A stretch of 11,691 nucleotides of DNA from RBG-16-66-20 sp039931635 (GCA_039931635.1 JBDTRO010000005.1:1-11691), one strand, 5' to 3'; positions 1-6,821 are shown, numbered from the stretch's first letter. The notes: generated from the sequence alone by a model not told the origin. A program made the numbers and translations.

Positions 1-397
1 GATCGGCATCGTGAAGAAGAACGCGATCCTGATGATCGACTTCGCGATCGAGGCGCAGAGGAAGGAAGGCAAGGCGCCCGAGGCGGCGATTTACGAAGCG
101 GGCATCGTCCGTTTCCGCCCGATCATGATGACCACCGCCGCCGCGCTGATGGGCAGCCTGCCGATCGCGATCGGCTTCGGCGTCGGCGGCAGTGCGCGCG
201 CCCCCCTTGGCCTCGCGGTGGTCGGCGGCTTGCTGCTGTCGCAGGTCCTCACCCTGTACATCACGCCGGTGGTCTACCTCTACTTCGAACATATGCAGCA
301 ATGGCTGGCCGAGCAACGCAAGCCGCGCGTGGCTTCGCTGCCCCTCGGCGGCGCCCCGGCGCCGGCCGGGCCGCAGGCGCCCCGCAAGTCTTTCTAG
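1..397 (+). CDS. RND multidrug efflux transporter, C-terminal end (MdtB/MdtC-like), 5' partial
   Basis: This is the last ~130 residues of an inner-membrane RND (HAE1) pump, which extrudes drugs or other amphiphiles by proton exchange as part of a tripartite envelope complex. The reading frame is open from base 2 (I-G-I-V-K-K-N-A-I-L), so the GTG at 11 is internal and the true start lies outside the window. Family signatures are GIVKKNAILMIDFA in the penultimate transmembrane helices, FRPIMMTTAAALMG, and the final helix GGLLLSQVLTLYITPVVYLYFE. The KKN and RPIMMTT wording resembles MdtB/MdtC more than AcrB. A short Pro/Ala-rich cytoplasmic tail follows. The stop codon TAG (395-397) directly abuts the stop codon of the convergent gene. 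The drug profile cannot be told from this end. Confidence 0.93.
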   Translation, partial: IGIVKKNAILMIDFAIEAQRKEGKAPEAAIYEAGIVRFRPIMMTTAAALMGSLPIAIGFGVGGSARAPLGLAVVGGLLLSQVLTLYITPVVYLYFEHMQQWLAEQRKPRVASLPLGGAPAPAGPQAPRKSF

Positions 398-1939
398 TCA
401 GATCAGGAATTCAATCAGGAACGGCCCGCGCCGCGCGCTGGCCGAGGTAAAGGCGTCTGCAAAGGCCTCCAGTGTCTCCACCCGCACCGCCTCAACGCCC
501 ATCCCTTCGGCCAGCCTGGTCCAGCGAATTTCCGGCCGCGACAGGTCGAACAGTTCCTTCGATGCCGGCCCGGGCTGCGCGCCGACCGCAGCAAGTTCGC
601 CCTGCAGGATCGCATAGCGCCGGTTGGCGAACACGACATTGATCACGTCAAGCTTCTCGCGCGCCTGGGTCCAGAGCGCCTGCAGCGAATACATGCCAGC
701 GCCGTCGGCCTGCAGGCAGACGACTTTGCGGCCGGGGCATGCCACCGCGGCGCCGGTTGCGGCTGGAAATGCATGCCCGATGGCGCCGCCCGTGATCTGG
801 ATCCAGTCGTGCGGTGCGGCACCCCAGGTAAGCGGGAACAACGCGCGTCCCGATGTCACCGCATCCTCGGCCACGATTGCGTTTTCCGGCAGCAGCGCGG
901 CCAGCGTCAGACCGAAAGCTTCGGCCTTGAAAGGGCCACTGTACAGCTCCGGCTGCGGCACCGCATCTTGCACGGGAACTGCGCGCGGCGCGCCGAGCTC
1001 GTCCGCCAGAGCTTCGAGCGCGCCCGCCACGTCCTGCCCCGCGCCCGCGAGCACGTGCATGGCACAGTCCTTCGGCCAGAGCGTGCTTGGCTTGCCGGGA
1101 TAGGCGAAGAATCCGACCGGGGCTTTCGCGCCGGCCAGCACCAAGTGCCGCGTACCTTCGAGCAACTTGAGCGCGGCATCCACGACATATGGGATTCGGT
1201 CCACCGGCGGGCGGCCGCGGCCTCGTGCCATGCGCGGCACCTGCGTTGGTGTGCGCAATTTCGCGCCTGTCGCGTGCGCCACTCGCTGCGCCGCCCTGAG
1301 GCCCCGCTCGCTCAGCGCAGCGCCCGAGAGCACCAGCATGGAGGGCGCCCCCGAGCGCAAAGCAATGGCGATCTCCTTCACCGCTTCCGATGCCACCGCA
1401 GTGGCTGCCGGCGGTGCGAGCGGCGCGCCTGGCTCGCCGCCGTCGTCCCAGGTGCAATCCGCAGGCACGATCAAGGTCGCGGTTCCGCCCGGTGGCGTAC
1501 GCGCCGCCTGCACCGCGGCGGCGGCGTCCGCGCCTATCGTGCGCGCGCTCGTGCAGGTGCGTACCCAGGACGACACGACACGCGCCAGCCCCTCGGTGTC
1601 TGCGGTAAGCGGCGCGTCATACGGACGGTGGTAGGTAGCATGGTCGCCGACAATGTTGACGATGGGCGCATGGGCGCGTTTCGCGTTGTGCAGGTTGGCT
1701 ATCGCATTGCCGAGCCCGGGTCCACAGTGAAACAGCGTCGCCGCGGGCTTGCCCGCCATGCGCGCATAGCCATCGGCGCAGCCTGCAACCACGGTCTCGG
1801 CGAGCCCCAGCACGCAGCGCAGACCCGTCACGCGGTCCAGCGCCGAGACGAAATGCATTTCGGAGGTGCCGGGGTTGGCGAAGCAGGTATCGATGCCACA
1901 GGCGACCAGCGTGCGGGCGAGACTTTCAGCGCCGTTCAT
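398..1939 (-). CDS. Thiamine-diphosphate-dependent enzyme, acetolactate synthase/benzoylformate decarboxylase-like
   Basis: This 513-residue soluble protein has the three-domain plan of the IlvB/MdlC superfamily. The N-terminal pyrimidine-binding domain covers about residues 1-170, with NPGTSEM at 22-28 and the activating glutamate E48 in LAETVVAGCADGYAR. A degenerate central domain follows (about 185-320). The C-terminal diphosphate-binding domain holds the metal-binding motif at ADG (411-413) through N439 in VFANRRYAI. Most relatives have GDG at this point, so G to A is a mild variant with the Asp kept. Such proteins are often labelled acetolactate synthase large subunit. However, there is no IlvN small subunit nearby and the FAD domain is weak, so a 2-oxoacid decarboxylase or another C-C lyase is as likely. 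No clear Shine-Dalgarno precedes the ATG at 1939. Confidence 0.88.
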   Translation of the reverse strand: MNGAESLARTLVACGIDTCFANPGTSEMHFVSALDRVTGLRCVLGLAETVVAGCADGYARMAGKPAATLFHCGPGLGNAIANLHNAKRAHAPIVNIVGDHATYHRPYDAPLTADTEGLARVVSSWVRTCTSARTIGADAAAAVQAARTPPGGTATLIVPADCTWDDGGEPGAPLAPPAATAVASEAVKEIAIALRSGAPSMLVLSGAALSERGLRAAQRVAHATGAKLRTPTQVPRMARGRGRPPVDRIPYVVDAALKLLEGTRHLVLAGAKAPVGFFAYPGKPSTLWPKDCAMHVLAGAGQDVAGALEALADELGAPRAVPVQDAVPQPELYSGPFKAEAFGLTLAALLPENAIVAEDAVTSGRALFPLTWGAAPHDWIQITGGAIGHAFPAATGAAVACPGRKVVCLQADGAGMYSLQALWTQAREKLDVINVVFANRRYAILQGELAAVGAQPGPASKELFDLSRPEIRWTRLAEGMGVEAVRVETLEAFADAFTSASARRGPFLIEFLI

Positions 1940-1946
1940 GCGTTGA

Positions 1947-1956
1947 ATGCTAGCAT
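1947..1956. promoter_or_regulatory. 10-bp perfect palindrome between divergent genes
   Basis: ATGCTAGCAT is self-complementary and sits 8 bases upstream of the minus-strand ThDP-enzyme start and about 37 bases upstream of the NYN gene start. This is the only divergent-promoter space between the two genes (53 bp). It could be an operator half or part of a -10 region (TAGCAT). It is short, and chance is a fair explanation. Confidence 0.2.
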
Positions 1957-1992
1957 CGCTTGACCCGGGAAGACCCGGCGGAGATTCGAAAC

Positions 1993-2790
1993 ATGGCCGC
2001 TAGCCACGAAACACGCAACATGGCGCTGTTCTGCGATTTCGAGAACGTCGCGCTTGGCGTGCAGGACGCGAAGTACGAGAAATTCGACATCAACCGCGTG
2101 CTCGAGCGCCTGCTGCTGAAGGGTTCGATCGTGGTCAAGAAAGCCTATTGCGACTGGCAGCGCTACAAGGATTTCAAGACCGGCATGCATGGCGCATCTT
2201 TCGAGTTGATCGAGATCCCGCACGTACGCCAGTCGGGCAAGAACTCGGCCGATATCCGCATGGTGGTGGATGCGCTGGACCTTTGCTACACCAAAGGGCA
2301 CGTCGATACGTTCGTGATCATCAGCGGAGACTCGGACTTCTCTCCGCTCGTGTCCAAACTGCGCGAGAACGCCAAGGTGGTGATCGGCGTCGGCGTGAAG
2401 AATTCGACCTCGGACCTGCTGATCGCCAACTGCGACGAGTTCATTTTCTACGACGACCTGGTGCGCGAAGAAGACAGCAAGCGACGGGCGGCGAAGAAGC
2501 GCAAGGAATCCGCCCCGGCTGCCGCCGGCGGCGACAAGCAGCAGCAGGCCTTCGACCTGATCACCGAGACGCTGCAGGCGCTGATCGCCGAGCGCGGCGA
2601 AGGCGAGCGCGTCTGGGGATCGATGATCAAGCAGGCGCTGAAGCGCCGTGACCCGGGTTTCAACGAGTCCTACTACGGCTTCAAGGCGTTCTCGGACCTG
2701 CTTGAAGAGGCAGAAAAACGCAAACTCATCATGCTGGAACGTGACGAAAAATCCGGCGGCTACCTGATCAGGCCTGCCGCGAGCGCTTGA
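1993..2790 (+). CDS. NYN domain (LabA/DUF88-like) protein with C-terminal OST-HTH/LOTUS domain
   Basis: A 265-residue predicted RNA-processing protein. The N-terminal NYN (PIN-like) fold carries the acidic cluster expected for a metal-dependent nuclease: D15 in LFCDFENVA, D87 in NSADIRMVVDAL, and D113/D115 in ISGDSDFSPLV. A charged linker (about 158-185, rich in K, R, E and A) leads to an OST-HTH/LOTUS domain (about 186-260, AFDLITETLQAL ... FSDLLEEAEKR), a module linked to RNA or G-quadruplex binding. I chose the ATG at 1993, which is preceded at 9 bases by CGGAG (1979-1983). An in-frame TTG at 1960 would add 11 residues but has no ribosome site. The gene ends four bases before the convergent anti-sigma gene. 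The substrate is unknown. Confidence 0.9.
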   Translation: MAASHETRNMALFCDFENVALGVQDAKYEKFDINRVLERLLLKGSIVVKKAYCDWQRYKDFKTGMHGASFELIEIPHVRQSGKNSADIRMVVDALDLCYTKGHVDTFVIISGDSDFSPLVSKLRENAKVVIGVGVKNSTSDLLIANCDEFIFYDDLVREEDSKRRAAKKRKESAPAAAGGDKQQQAFDLITETLQALIAERGEGERVWGSMIKQALKRRDPGFNESYYGFKAFSDLLEEAEKRKLIMLERDEKSGGYLIRPAASA

Positions 2791-2794
2791 AGCC

Positions 2795-3460
2795 CTACGG
2801 ATTCAGCTGCTGGTAGACGACGTTTGCGACCCTCAGCAGGCCGTCCCTGTCTAGATCGGCCGACGAAAGCGCATAGCCGAGCTTCCGGTCGATCCAGTAG
2901 AAAACCTTCACATTGCCTTCAGCCGAATAGCGGAACGCAGTCTCGCGATTCTCAGCGGCCTCGGTACGCACGTAGAGCGTGAGGCGGCTGCCCTTTTCCG
3001 ACTGATACATGAAATGCGCCACCGGGCCGTTGTCGCCAGGGAGCATACGGCCCCCCATCAGGCTGAATCCGACCACCTCCAGCTTCGGCGCGCGGACCGG
3101 CGCGCCCAGGCGTTTGGAGAGCCAGGTCACGAGGTGCTGTTCCTGGTCCGCGCCAACCTCCACCGGATGGCGCACCTCCGGCGTGTAAGTCGCGTGAGCG
3201 ATGGCGGCGCGTTTCACGAACCCGGGTACCTCAGCCAGCGGCGCAATGGTTACACGCGACGCACGCAATTGCCAGCCCGCGAGCACTCCGACGCATATCC
3301 CGAGCAACATCCAGCCGGCCGCTATCGCCGGCCCACGCCAGCGCCCCCGCGGAGCATGCAAGCGAGCCGGTACCGGCTCGTCGAGCACCGGGTCGTAAAG
3401 CTGGTGCAGCGCCTGCGACAGCGCTTTCAATTCGGAATCGTTTTGCGGTGTGCTATCCAT
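2795..3460 (-). CDS. Membrane anti-sigma factor (partner of the adjacent ECF sigma factor)
   Basis: This 221-residue protein has a short cytoplasmic N-terminus (1-43), one transmembrane helix (about 44-64, GPAIAAGWMLLGICVGVLAG) and a periplasmic domain (about 68-221). It ends in VANVVYQQLNP, as do related anti-sigma factors known to me from Betaproteobacteria. It starts three bases after the sigma gene stop (TGA GAA ATG), so translation is probably coupled. It would hold the sigma factor at the membrane until an envelope signal releases it. No zinc-binding HxxxCxxC motif is present. The cytoplasmic part looks shortened: it keeps only the tail of the usual sigma-binding region (ALHQLYDPVLDEPVPARL). 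Function is inferred from pairing and topology, since the sequence of the sensory domain does not reveal a ligand. Confidence 0.85.
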   Translation of the reverse strand: MDSTPQNDSELKALSQALHQLYDPVLDEPVPARLHAPRGRWRGPAIAAGWMLLGICVGVLAGWQLRASRVTIAPLAEVPGFVKRAAIAHATYTPEVRHPVEVGADQEQHLVTWLSKRLGAPVRAPKLEVVGFSLMGGRMLPGDNGPVAHFMYQSEKGSRLTLYVRTEAAENRETAFRYSAEGNVKVFYWIDRKLGYALSSADLDRDGLLRVANVVYQQLNP

Positions 3461-3463
3461 TTC

Positions 3464-3967
3464 TCATTTCACGATCTTCAATTGCGCTCCGCCTGCGGGC
3501 AGCCCCGACAGCATGGCGCGCAGTTTTTCCCTCGCTCGTGCCAGGCGCGACATCACGGTCCCGATCGGAATTCCGAGCGTGCCCGCGGCCTCGCCGTAGC
3601 TCATGTCCTCCAGCGCAACCAGGAGCAGGACTTCACGCTGATCGGGCGGCAAGCGCCGGATAGCCGCATCCAGATCGCGCAGCACCAGCGTGTCGGTCTC
3701 ACGCGCCGGTTGCGCGAGTTCCGGCATATCTTCATCCAGCGGCACGCTTGGCCGCGCCGCCCGCCGCTGATTGACGTATACGTTGTGCATAACCGTGAAC
3801 AGCCACGCCCTGAGATCGGTGCCGCGCCGGTAGAGATGCAGCTTCGACCATGCGCGTTCGAGCGTGTCCTGAACCAGGTCATCGGCCGCATTCCGGTCCC
3901 CGGCCAGCGCCCGGGCATAACGCCGCAGGCGTGGGATCAGCTCGACGATGTTATCTGCATCGTTCAT
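3464..3967 (-). CDS. ECF-family RNA polymerase sigma factor
   Basis: This 167-residue sigma-70 factor of the extracytoplasmic-function type directs RNA polymerase to a small stress regulon. Region 2 lies at about residues 10-72 (DDLVQDTLERAWSK, then DLRAWLFTVMHNVYVNQRR) and region 4 at about 98-152 (RLPPDQREVLLLVALEDMSY, with the helix-turn-helix GIPIGTVMSRLARAREKLR). Regions 1 and 3 are absent, as expected. The anti-sigma gene follows after three bases, in the same reading frame. A bipartite element identical in spacing to one upstream of the cytochrome c' gene lies at 3972-4000. Its -10 half ends 7 bases from the ATG, so the sigma mRNA may be leaderless, and there is indeed no Shine-Dalgarno. 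I cannot assign a numbered ECF group. Confidence 0.95.
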   Translation of the reverse strand: MNDADNIVELIPRLRRYARALAGDRNAADDLVQDTLERAWSKLHLYRRGTDLRAWLFTVMHNVYVNQRRAARPSVPLDEDMPELAQPARETDTLVLRDLDAAIRRLPPDQREVLLLVALEDMSYGEAAGTLGIPIGTVMSRLARAREKLRAMLSGLPAGGAQLKIVK

Positions 3968-3971
3968 TCCG

Positions 3972-4000
3972 GCTAACAGTCTACCCGTCCCGATATTCCA
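3972..4000 (-). promoter_or_regulatory. Predicted ECF promoter of the sigma/anti-sigma operon
   Basis: Read on the minus strand, TGGAATA (4000-3994), 14 bases, then CTGTTA (3979-3974) and GC. The same two blocks with the same spacing occur upstream of the cytochrome c' gene at 5441-5469. GGAAT-type -35 elements are typical of ECF sigma factors. The position directly upstream of the sigma gene suggests autoregulation, the usual habit of this family. The -10 half is 7 bases from the ATG at 3967. Confidence 0.7.
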
Positions 4001-4021
4001 TCGAGGGCAGTTCGACGACGC

Positions 4022-4882
4022 TCAATCCGGTTCGTCGGCAAGCGCGGGAAGCGAGCGCAGATAGGCGATCAGCGCCGCAAGATCCGCCGAAGTAAGTTCG
4101 CCGGTGGTATTGCGGATAACCTCCCCCATCGTCTCGGCCGCGACATCGCCGTCAGGCGTAAGTCCGGTCTGCAGAAAGCCTTTCAGATCGGCGTCGCTCC
4201 ATTTCTTGAGCCTGGCCGGGGTGAGATTCGGAATCTTGTCGCCCTCTGGCCCTTTGGCGGTGCCTGCCAAGGGCCGGTCGCGCCTCGGGCCACCGAGAAA
4301 ATTGCGCGCGGTATGGCACTCGCCACAATGGCCCAGCGCCTCGACGAGGTAGGCGCCTCGCTGCAACAGCGGCGTTTGCTTCGGATCGGCAGGAAACGGC
4401 CCGGGCGAAAAGAATAACCACTTCCATCCGGCAACGAGGAATCGCCAACCGAAGGGAAACCTCAGGTCATGGGCCTGGCTGGGCCGCGCGCTCGCGGGCA
4501 GCGTGCGCAGATATGCCCAAAGATCGCGAAGATCGGCGTCGTTGATGCGCGTGAATGAGGGATATGGAAACGCCGGAAAATAATGCGCGCCATCGGGCCG
4601 CAGGCCCAAACGCATCGCGCGCACGAATTCGGCCTCACTCCAGCGACCCAGACCCGCGCTCGGATGCGGCGTGATGTTCGGCCCGTAGAACACGCCGAAC
4701 GGAGTCTTCAGGGCACGGCCGCCGGCAAAGGGCGTTGCGTCCTTCTTCGCCTCCGTATGGCACCCCACGCAGCCTGCCGCCTTGCCGAGGTACGCACCGC
4801 GCTTCGCGTCGCCCTGTGCGGATGCGCCACCTTGCACGCCAGCAAGAAATATGACGAACACTACGAAGCGCAACGCGTGCAT
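4022..4882 (-). CDS. Periplasmic dihaem cytochrome c (alcohol/gluconate dehydrogenase cytochrome-subunit type)
   Basis: This 286-residue exported cytochrome has a signal peptide at 1-22 (cleavage about ASA|QG) and two c-type haem sites, CVGCH at 38-42 and CGECH at 186-190. Between them are the NITPHPSAGLGRWSEAEF and PAFPYPSFTRINDADLRDL segments characteristic of cytochrome subunits of membrane-bound alcohol, gluconate or aldehyde dehydrogenases. Those have three haems, whereas this one has two and no dehydrogenase gene beside it, so its redox partner is unknown. There is no C-terminal membrane anchor. The start at 4882 has GAGGGG (4888-4893) five bases upstream. It lies 37 bases downstream of the cytochrome c' gene with no terminator between, so both are probably transcribed from the ECF-type promoter at 5441-5469. 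Confidence 0.9.
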   Translation of the reverse strand: MHALRFVVFVIFLAGVQGGASAQGDAKRGAYLGKAAGCVGCHTEAKKDATPFAGGRALKTPFGVFYGPNITPHPSAGLGRWSEAEFVRAMRLGLRPDGAHYFPAFPYPSFTRINDADLRDLWAYLRTLPASARPSQAHDLRFPFGWRFLVAGWKWLFFSPGPFPADPKQTPLLQRGAYLVEALGHCGECHTARNFLGGPRRDRPLAGTAKGPEGDKIPNLTPARLKKWSDADLKGFLQTGLTPDGDVAAETMGEVIRNTTGELTSADLAALIAYLRSLPALADEPD

Positions 4883-4919
4883 CAGCGCCCCTCTGATGCG
4901 TTCACCTCAGGCAAAAATG

Positions 4920-5378
4920 CTATCGCTTCACTCGGAAGTCGTCGTGGCAGCTGCCACACGCTTTGGCGACCGCGCCGAAGTTCGCCCTCACGCCGGCCTC
5001 GTCCTTGGCACGCGCTACCGCGCCGAGTTTCGCTGTCGCGGCTTCGAGCGCGTCAGCCGCAGCCTTGAATTTGGCGGGATCTTTGTAAATTTCGGGTTTG
5101 GCGTCGCTCTTCACGTCCGAGGTGCTCGTCTGGAATCCATCCCACGGCATCCTCGCGAGATTTTCCAGGAACGTCGCATTGATCGCGACAACATCGGCGT
5201 TGTACGGAACGGCGCCCTTCAACATGCCGCCGATCGGGCCAAGGTACTTGCCTTGCAGTTTCATTGCGGCCTGGCGCTGCGCAACCAGGACATCGGGTTT
5301 GGCCTGCGCCAGGGCATCCGCCGTAATTCCCATGCCCAGTGCGAGTACTGCACCGGTCGCCAATATGCTCTTTTTCAT
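4920..5378 (-). CDS. Cytochrome c' family protein (c-556-like)
   Basis: This 152-residue periplasmic cytochrome has a signal peptide MKKSILATGAVLALGMG... cleaved at about residue 24 (ALA|QA). The mature part is an Ala/Lys-rich four-helix bundle, with a single haem site near the C-terminus, CGSCHDDFR (141-149), the hallmark of the c' family. Members bind NO or CO or shuttle electrons, and many protect against nitrosative stress. M39 and the segment around QAAMKLQGKYLG are near the place where low-spin c-556 proteins carry a Met ligand, so it might be six-coordinate. Translation starts at 5378 after a strong GGAGGT (5383-5388). It is the first gene after the predicted ECF promoter and is followed by the dihaem cytochrome gene. 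Confidence 0.93.
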   Translation of the reverse strand: MKKSILATGAVLALGMGITADALAQAKPDVLVAQRQAAMKLQGKYLGPIGGMLKGAVPYNADVVAINATFLENLARMPWDGFQTSTSDVKSDAKPEIYKDPAKFKAAADALEAATAKLGAVARAKDEAGVRANFGAVAKACGSCHDDFRVKR

Positions 5379-5440
5379 TCAGACCTCCGAAATGTTGTAA
5401 GGGACGCGTTCAAGCGTACAGCCATACTGCCGCATTGCGA

Positions 5441-5469
5441 GTTAACAGCCCCGTAGACCGTTTATTCCA
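5441..5469 (-). promoter_or_regulatory. Predicted ECF promoter of the cytochrome c'/dihaem cytochrome operon
   Basis: Read on the minus strand, TGGAATA (5469-5463), 14 bases, then CTGTTA (5448-5443) and AC. It has the same blocks at the same spacing as the element upstream of the ECF sigma gene (3972-4000), while the 14-base spacer differs at many positions, which argues for function rather than duplication. It starts 11 bases past the cytochrome c4 stop codon and would give a leader of roughly 55-60 nt before the cytochrome c' ATG. Confidence 0.7.
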
Positions 5470-5480
5470 GCCATTCGCGG

Positions 5481-6119
5481 TCAACGCAGCCCGGCGACGT
5501 ACTCCGCGACTGCCTGAATCTCCCGGTCGCTCATGCGCACGGCGACAGCGCGCATCATGCCGTTCGGATCGTTGCTGCGCGCTCCGGCGCGGAACGCTTT
5601 CAGTTGCGCCTCGACATATTCGGCGAACTGACCGGAAATGCGCGGATACTGCGCGGGTATGCCGGCGCCGGCAGGGCCGTGGCAGCCGGCGCACGCGGCC
5701 ACCGCAGTGGCCGCGTTGCCGCCGCGATAAATCTTCTGCCCAAGAGCTGCGAGATCCTTGTCCTTCGCAGCCGCGGGCTTGAGCTTCTGGGAGGCGTAGT
5801 AGGCCGCGACATTCTGCATGTCGGCCGCGGAAAGATTCGCCACCATGCCCGCCATTACCGCGTTGTCGCGCGCCGGCTTCTTGCCGGCCTGCGGCCTGAA
5901 ATTGACGATCTGCTTGTGCAGATACTCGTAGAACTGGCCGGCGAGCTTCGGGTTCGCAGCCGCGGGGCTGTTGCCATCGGCAGCATGGCAGGCGGCGCAT
6001 ACCTGGGAGGCGATTGCCTGACCCTTGGCGGCATCGGGCTTGGCTGGAGCCTGGGCAAATGCTGCTCCACCGCACAACAACGCGGCGGCGCTCGCGGCGT
6101 AAGCCAACTCTCGAAGCAT
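5481..6119 (-). CDS. Dihaem cytochrome c4
   Basis: This 212-residue exported cytochrome is a tandem of two class I cytochrome c domains, with haem sites CAACH (41-45) and CAGCH (143-147). A signal peptide covers residues 1-22 (AFA|QA). Methionines M92 and M196, about 50 residues after each haem site, are candidate axial ligands, and the repeated KLAGQFYEYL / RISGQFAEYV and MSDREIQAVAEY motifs are typical of c4. Such proteins carry electrons from cytochrome bc1 to terminal oxidases such as cbb3. The start at 6119 follows GGGAG (6127-6131). Diverging from it is engB, a neighbourhood also known from Pseudomonas. No terminator is evident after its stop, so some transcripts may run into the cytochrome c' gene. 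Confidence 0.94.
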   Translation of the reverse strand: MLRELAYAASAAALLCGGAAFAQAPAKPDAAKGQAIASQVCAACHAADGNSPAAANPKLAGQFYEYLHKQIVNFRPQAGKKPARDNAVMAGMVANLSAADMQNVAAYYASQKLKPAAAKDKDLAALGQKIYRGGNAATAVAACAGCHGPAGAGIPAQYPRISGQFAEYVEAQLKAFRAGARSNDPNGMMRAVAVRMSDREIQAVAEYVAGLR

Positions 6120-6196
6120 GCGGCAGCTCCCTGATTTTCGCGGTGGAAAGCCACGATTTTATTAGAATTTCCGCCTTTCGGCATACCATCGGCCTC

Positions 6197-6802
6197 TTGT
6201 CCGCATTCCTGCAAGCACGCTTCCTCACCTCGGCCGCCAAACCACAGGATTTCCCAGTTGAGGCGGGGCCCGAGGTCGCTTTCGCCGGCCGCTCGAACGT
6301 CGGCAAATCGAGCGCGATAAATGCCCTTGCCGGACGCAAGCGGCTGGCCTTTTTCAGCAAAACCCCGGGTCGGACCCAAACGATCAATTTCTTCGATCTG
6401 GGCCATCGGGCGCGGCTGGCGGACCTCCCTGGATACGGCTATGCCACGGCCCCGAAGGTCCTGCAGGCGAGCTGGGACATCCTGATTGGAGGGTATCTGA
6501 CTGGACGCCGCAGTCTGGGCGCGGTGGTGGTGCTAATGGACTCGCGCCACCCCCTGACGGCCAACGACCGCCATTTTCTGGAGTGGCTGCGGCCGGTCCA
6601 GGCCCCGAGACTGGTTCTGCTGTCGAAATCGGACAAGCTGACGCGGGTCGAGCGGGCAAGCACGCTAGCCCGTACCCGTGCGGCGCTCGACAAGGCCGCG
6701 ATGACATCCGAGGTCATGCTGTTTTCCAGTAAAAGCGCCGAAGGAGTCGAGGAAACGCGCGCGCTGCTGGAAAGCTGGCTCCGGAAGCCGCTGCAGACTT
6801 GA
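6197..6802 (+). CDS. engB: Ribosome-biogenesis GTPase EngB (YihA/YsxC)
   Basis: This 201-residue cytoplasmic GTPase acts in assembly of the large ribosomal subunit. The G motifs are all present: G1 GRSNVGKSS (31-39), G2 TPGRTQ (56-61), G3 DLPGYG (76-81), G4 SKSDK (143-147, the family's usual TKxD-like form) and G5 SSK (177-179). I chose the TTG at 6197 because it yields MSAFLQARFLTSA, matching the length and N-terminus of relatives. It lacks a clear Shine-Dalgarno, and a GTG at 6143 (18 residues more) cannot be excluded. The gene diverges from cytochrome c4 across 77 bases that include an AT-rich patch (6157-6170). Its 3' end faces the predicted minus-strand small RNA. Confidence 0.93.
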   Translation: MSAFLQARFLTSAAKPQDFPVEAGPEVAFAGRSNVGKSSAINALAGRKRLAFFSKTPGRTQTINFFDLGHRARLADLPGYGYATAPKVLQASWDILIGGYLTGRRSLGAVVVLMDSRHPLTANDRHFLEWLRPVQAPRLVLLSKSDKLTRVERASTLARTRAALDKAAMTSEVMLFSSKSAEGVEETRALLESWLRKPLQT

Positions 6803-6821
6803 GCGGCGCCCGGAGCCGGAA

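Noticed and set aside
773..1963. A 396-residue open frame on the plus strand antisense to the ThDP-enzyme gene
   Set aside because: Its Arg/Ala/His-rich translation is typical of a shadow frame in GC-rich DNA, and the opposite strand encodes a complete, motif-bearing enzyme.
3014..3976. A 320-residue plus-strand frame across the anti-sigma and sigma genes
   Set aside because: It lies antisense to two well-supported genes, has Arg/Gln/His-rich composition, no ribosome site and no family motif.
6150..6196. Sigma-70 promoter in the AT-rich patch between cytochrome c4 and engB (TAGAAT at 6163-6168 on +, TAAAAT at 6161-6156 on -)
   Set aside because: Each -10-like hexamer lacks a -35 element at an acceptable spacing, so I do not list it as a promoter, although the divergent genes must have one nearby.
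5410..6387. A 325-residue minus-strand frame over cytochrome c4 and engB
   Set aside because: It overlaps two certain genes in other frames and is rich in Arg/Gly, so it is a shadow.
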